From: Rhizobiaceae bacterium
GTDB taxonomy: Bacteria > Pseudomonadota > Alphaproteobacteria > Rhizobiales > Rhizobiaceae
Direction: 5' to 3'
DNA length: 5,588 nucleotides
Assembly: GCA_028865845.1 (NCBI GenBank)
Contig: JAGWJK010000356.1
Location: forward strand, 1-5,588
Positions 5,372 to 5,588 of the stretch are shown here, piece by piece. A program made the position numbers and the translations under genes. Position 1 is the first letter of the stretch. Each line of letters begins with the position of its first letter. The notes under the pieces are model-generated. The model was not told where the DNA came from, ran no database searches, and saw only the letters and a program-made list of their open reading frames with translations.

Positions 5372-5588
5372 TCAGCGAAGCGTTTTCGGCCGAAGCACGA
5401 CGACATTGTCGTAAAGCGCATACGGATCTTCTGAGCTGAGCGGCGGCGTTGGTTTCGGAGGGATCGAGGATGTCCCAAATTCTCGCTCCGCCAACTGATC
5501 GCGCAAATCGCGTATTGTGCAGAATTGGTGCATGATCACTTTTTTATAGAAGCTCACGATATCCGCGTGCTCTTCACGCGTGATAAAT
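5372..5588 (-). CDS. C-terminal part of a small hypothetical protein (runs off right edge)
   Basis: The minus-strand frame ends at TGA 5372-5374 and stays open to the right edge of the window. GTG 5557 and ATG 5533 are possible internal starts. However, the residues upstream of them (FITREEHADI, joining VSFYKKVIMHQF) look like continuous protein, so the true start is probably outside the window. About 71 residues are visible. After a basic, helical first half (IRDLRDQLAEREFG), a Pro-rich linker (SSIPPKPTPPLSSEDPY) leads to the tail ALYDNVVVLRPKTLR. No domain is recognised. It is convergent with the HD-hydrolase gene, stops separated by 46 bases with no clear terminator between them. Confidence 0.55.
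   Translation of the reverse strand, partial: FITREEHADIVSFYKKVIMHQFCTIRDLRDQLAEREFGTSSIPPKPTPPLSSEDPYALYDNVVVLRPKTLR

Noticed and set aside
5385..5394. Palindrome TTCGGCCGAA inside the right-edge small gene
   Set aside because: It is a ten-base GC-rich palindrome within coding sequence, expected by chance at this composition, and has no partner repeat.
4165..5478. A 437-codon open frame antisense to the AhpD-like and HD-hydrolase genes
   Set aside because: It is the mirror of two well-supported genes in GC-rich DNA. Its translation is rich in Arg, His and Cys with no family resemblance, and it crosses two gene boundaries.

Overview
The window looks like a chromosomal or large-replicon segment of an alphaproteobacterium, most likely Hyphomicrobiales (Rhizobium/Mesorhizobium/Bradyrhizobium type). 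The evidence is high GC with GC-rich third codon positions, a rhizobial-style Crp/Fnr regulator, a 59-residue small protein of a type I associate with rhizobial genomes, and the character of the LysR and nitroreductase proteins. This placement comes from protein recognition, not from a phylogenetic marker. No rRNA, tRNA, CRISPR array, IS element or phage gene is visible.

Left part (1-1002): the N-terminal 155 residues of a multi-spanning membrane protein run off the left edge on the minus strand, probably the membrane part of a sensory diguanylate cyclase. A complete 59-residue minus-strand protein (628-807) follows. A 195-base divergent spacer then leads to a Crp/Fnr-family regulator on the plus strand (1003-1734). 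That spacer carries a TGA-N6-TCA inverted repeat of the Crp/Fnr-box type.

Central and right part (1753-5325): a LysR-type regulator (minus strand) is divergent from four plus-strand genes that form a probable operon. In order these are a nitroreductase (PnbA-like), a 4-hydroxylaminobenzoate lyase/DUF4863 protein (PnbB-like), an AhpD/carboxymuconolactone-decarboxylase-fold protein, and an HD-domain hydrolase resembling cyanamide hydratases. The gaps are 20, 45 and 39 bases and each gene has its own Shine-Dalgarno sequence. The divergent promoter region holds a perfect palindrome with the LysR-family T-N11-A arrangement. A strong GC hairpin sits across the stop codon of the second gene. A small minus-strand protein enters from the right edge.

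Working together (inference): the first two enzymes are the known pair that reduces a nitroarene carboxylate to its hydroxylamine and then releases ammonia to give a catechol (4-nitrobenzoate to protocatechuate in characterised Pnb pathways). The LysR protein is the natural regulator, equivalent to PnbR. No ring-cleavage genes are present, so the catechol would have to be handled elsewhere. The roles of the AhpD-like and HD proteins in such a pathway are not established, and they are the most interesting unexplained part of the window.
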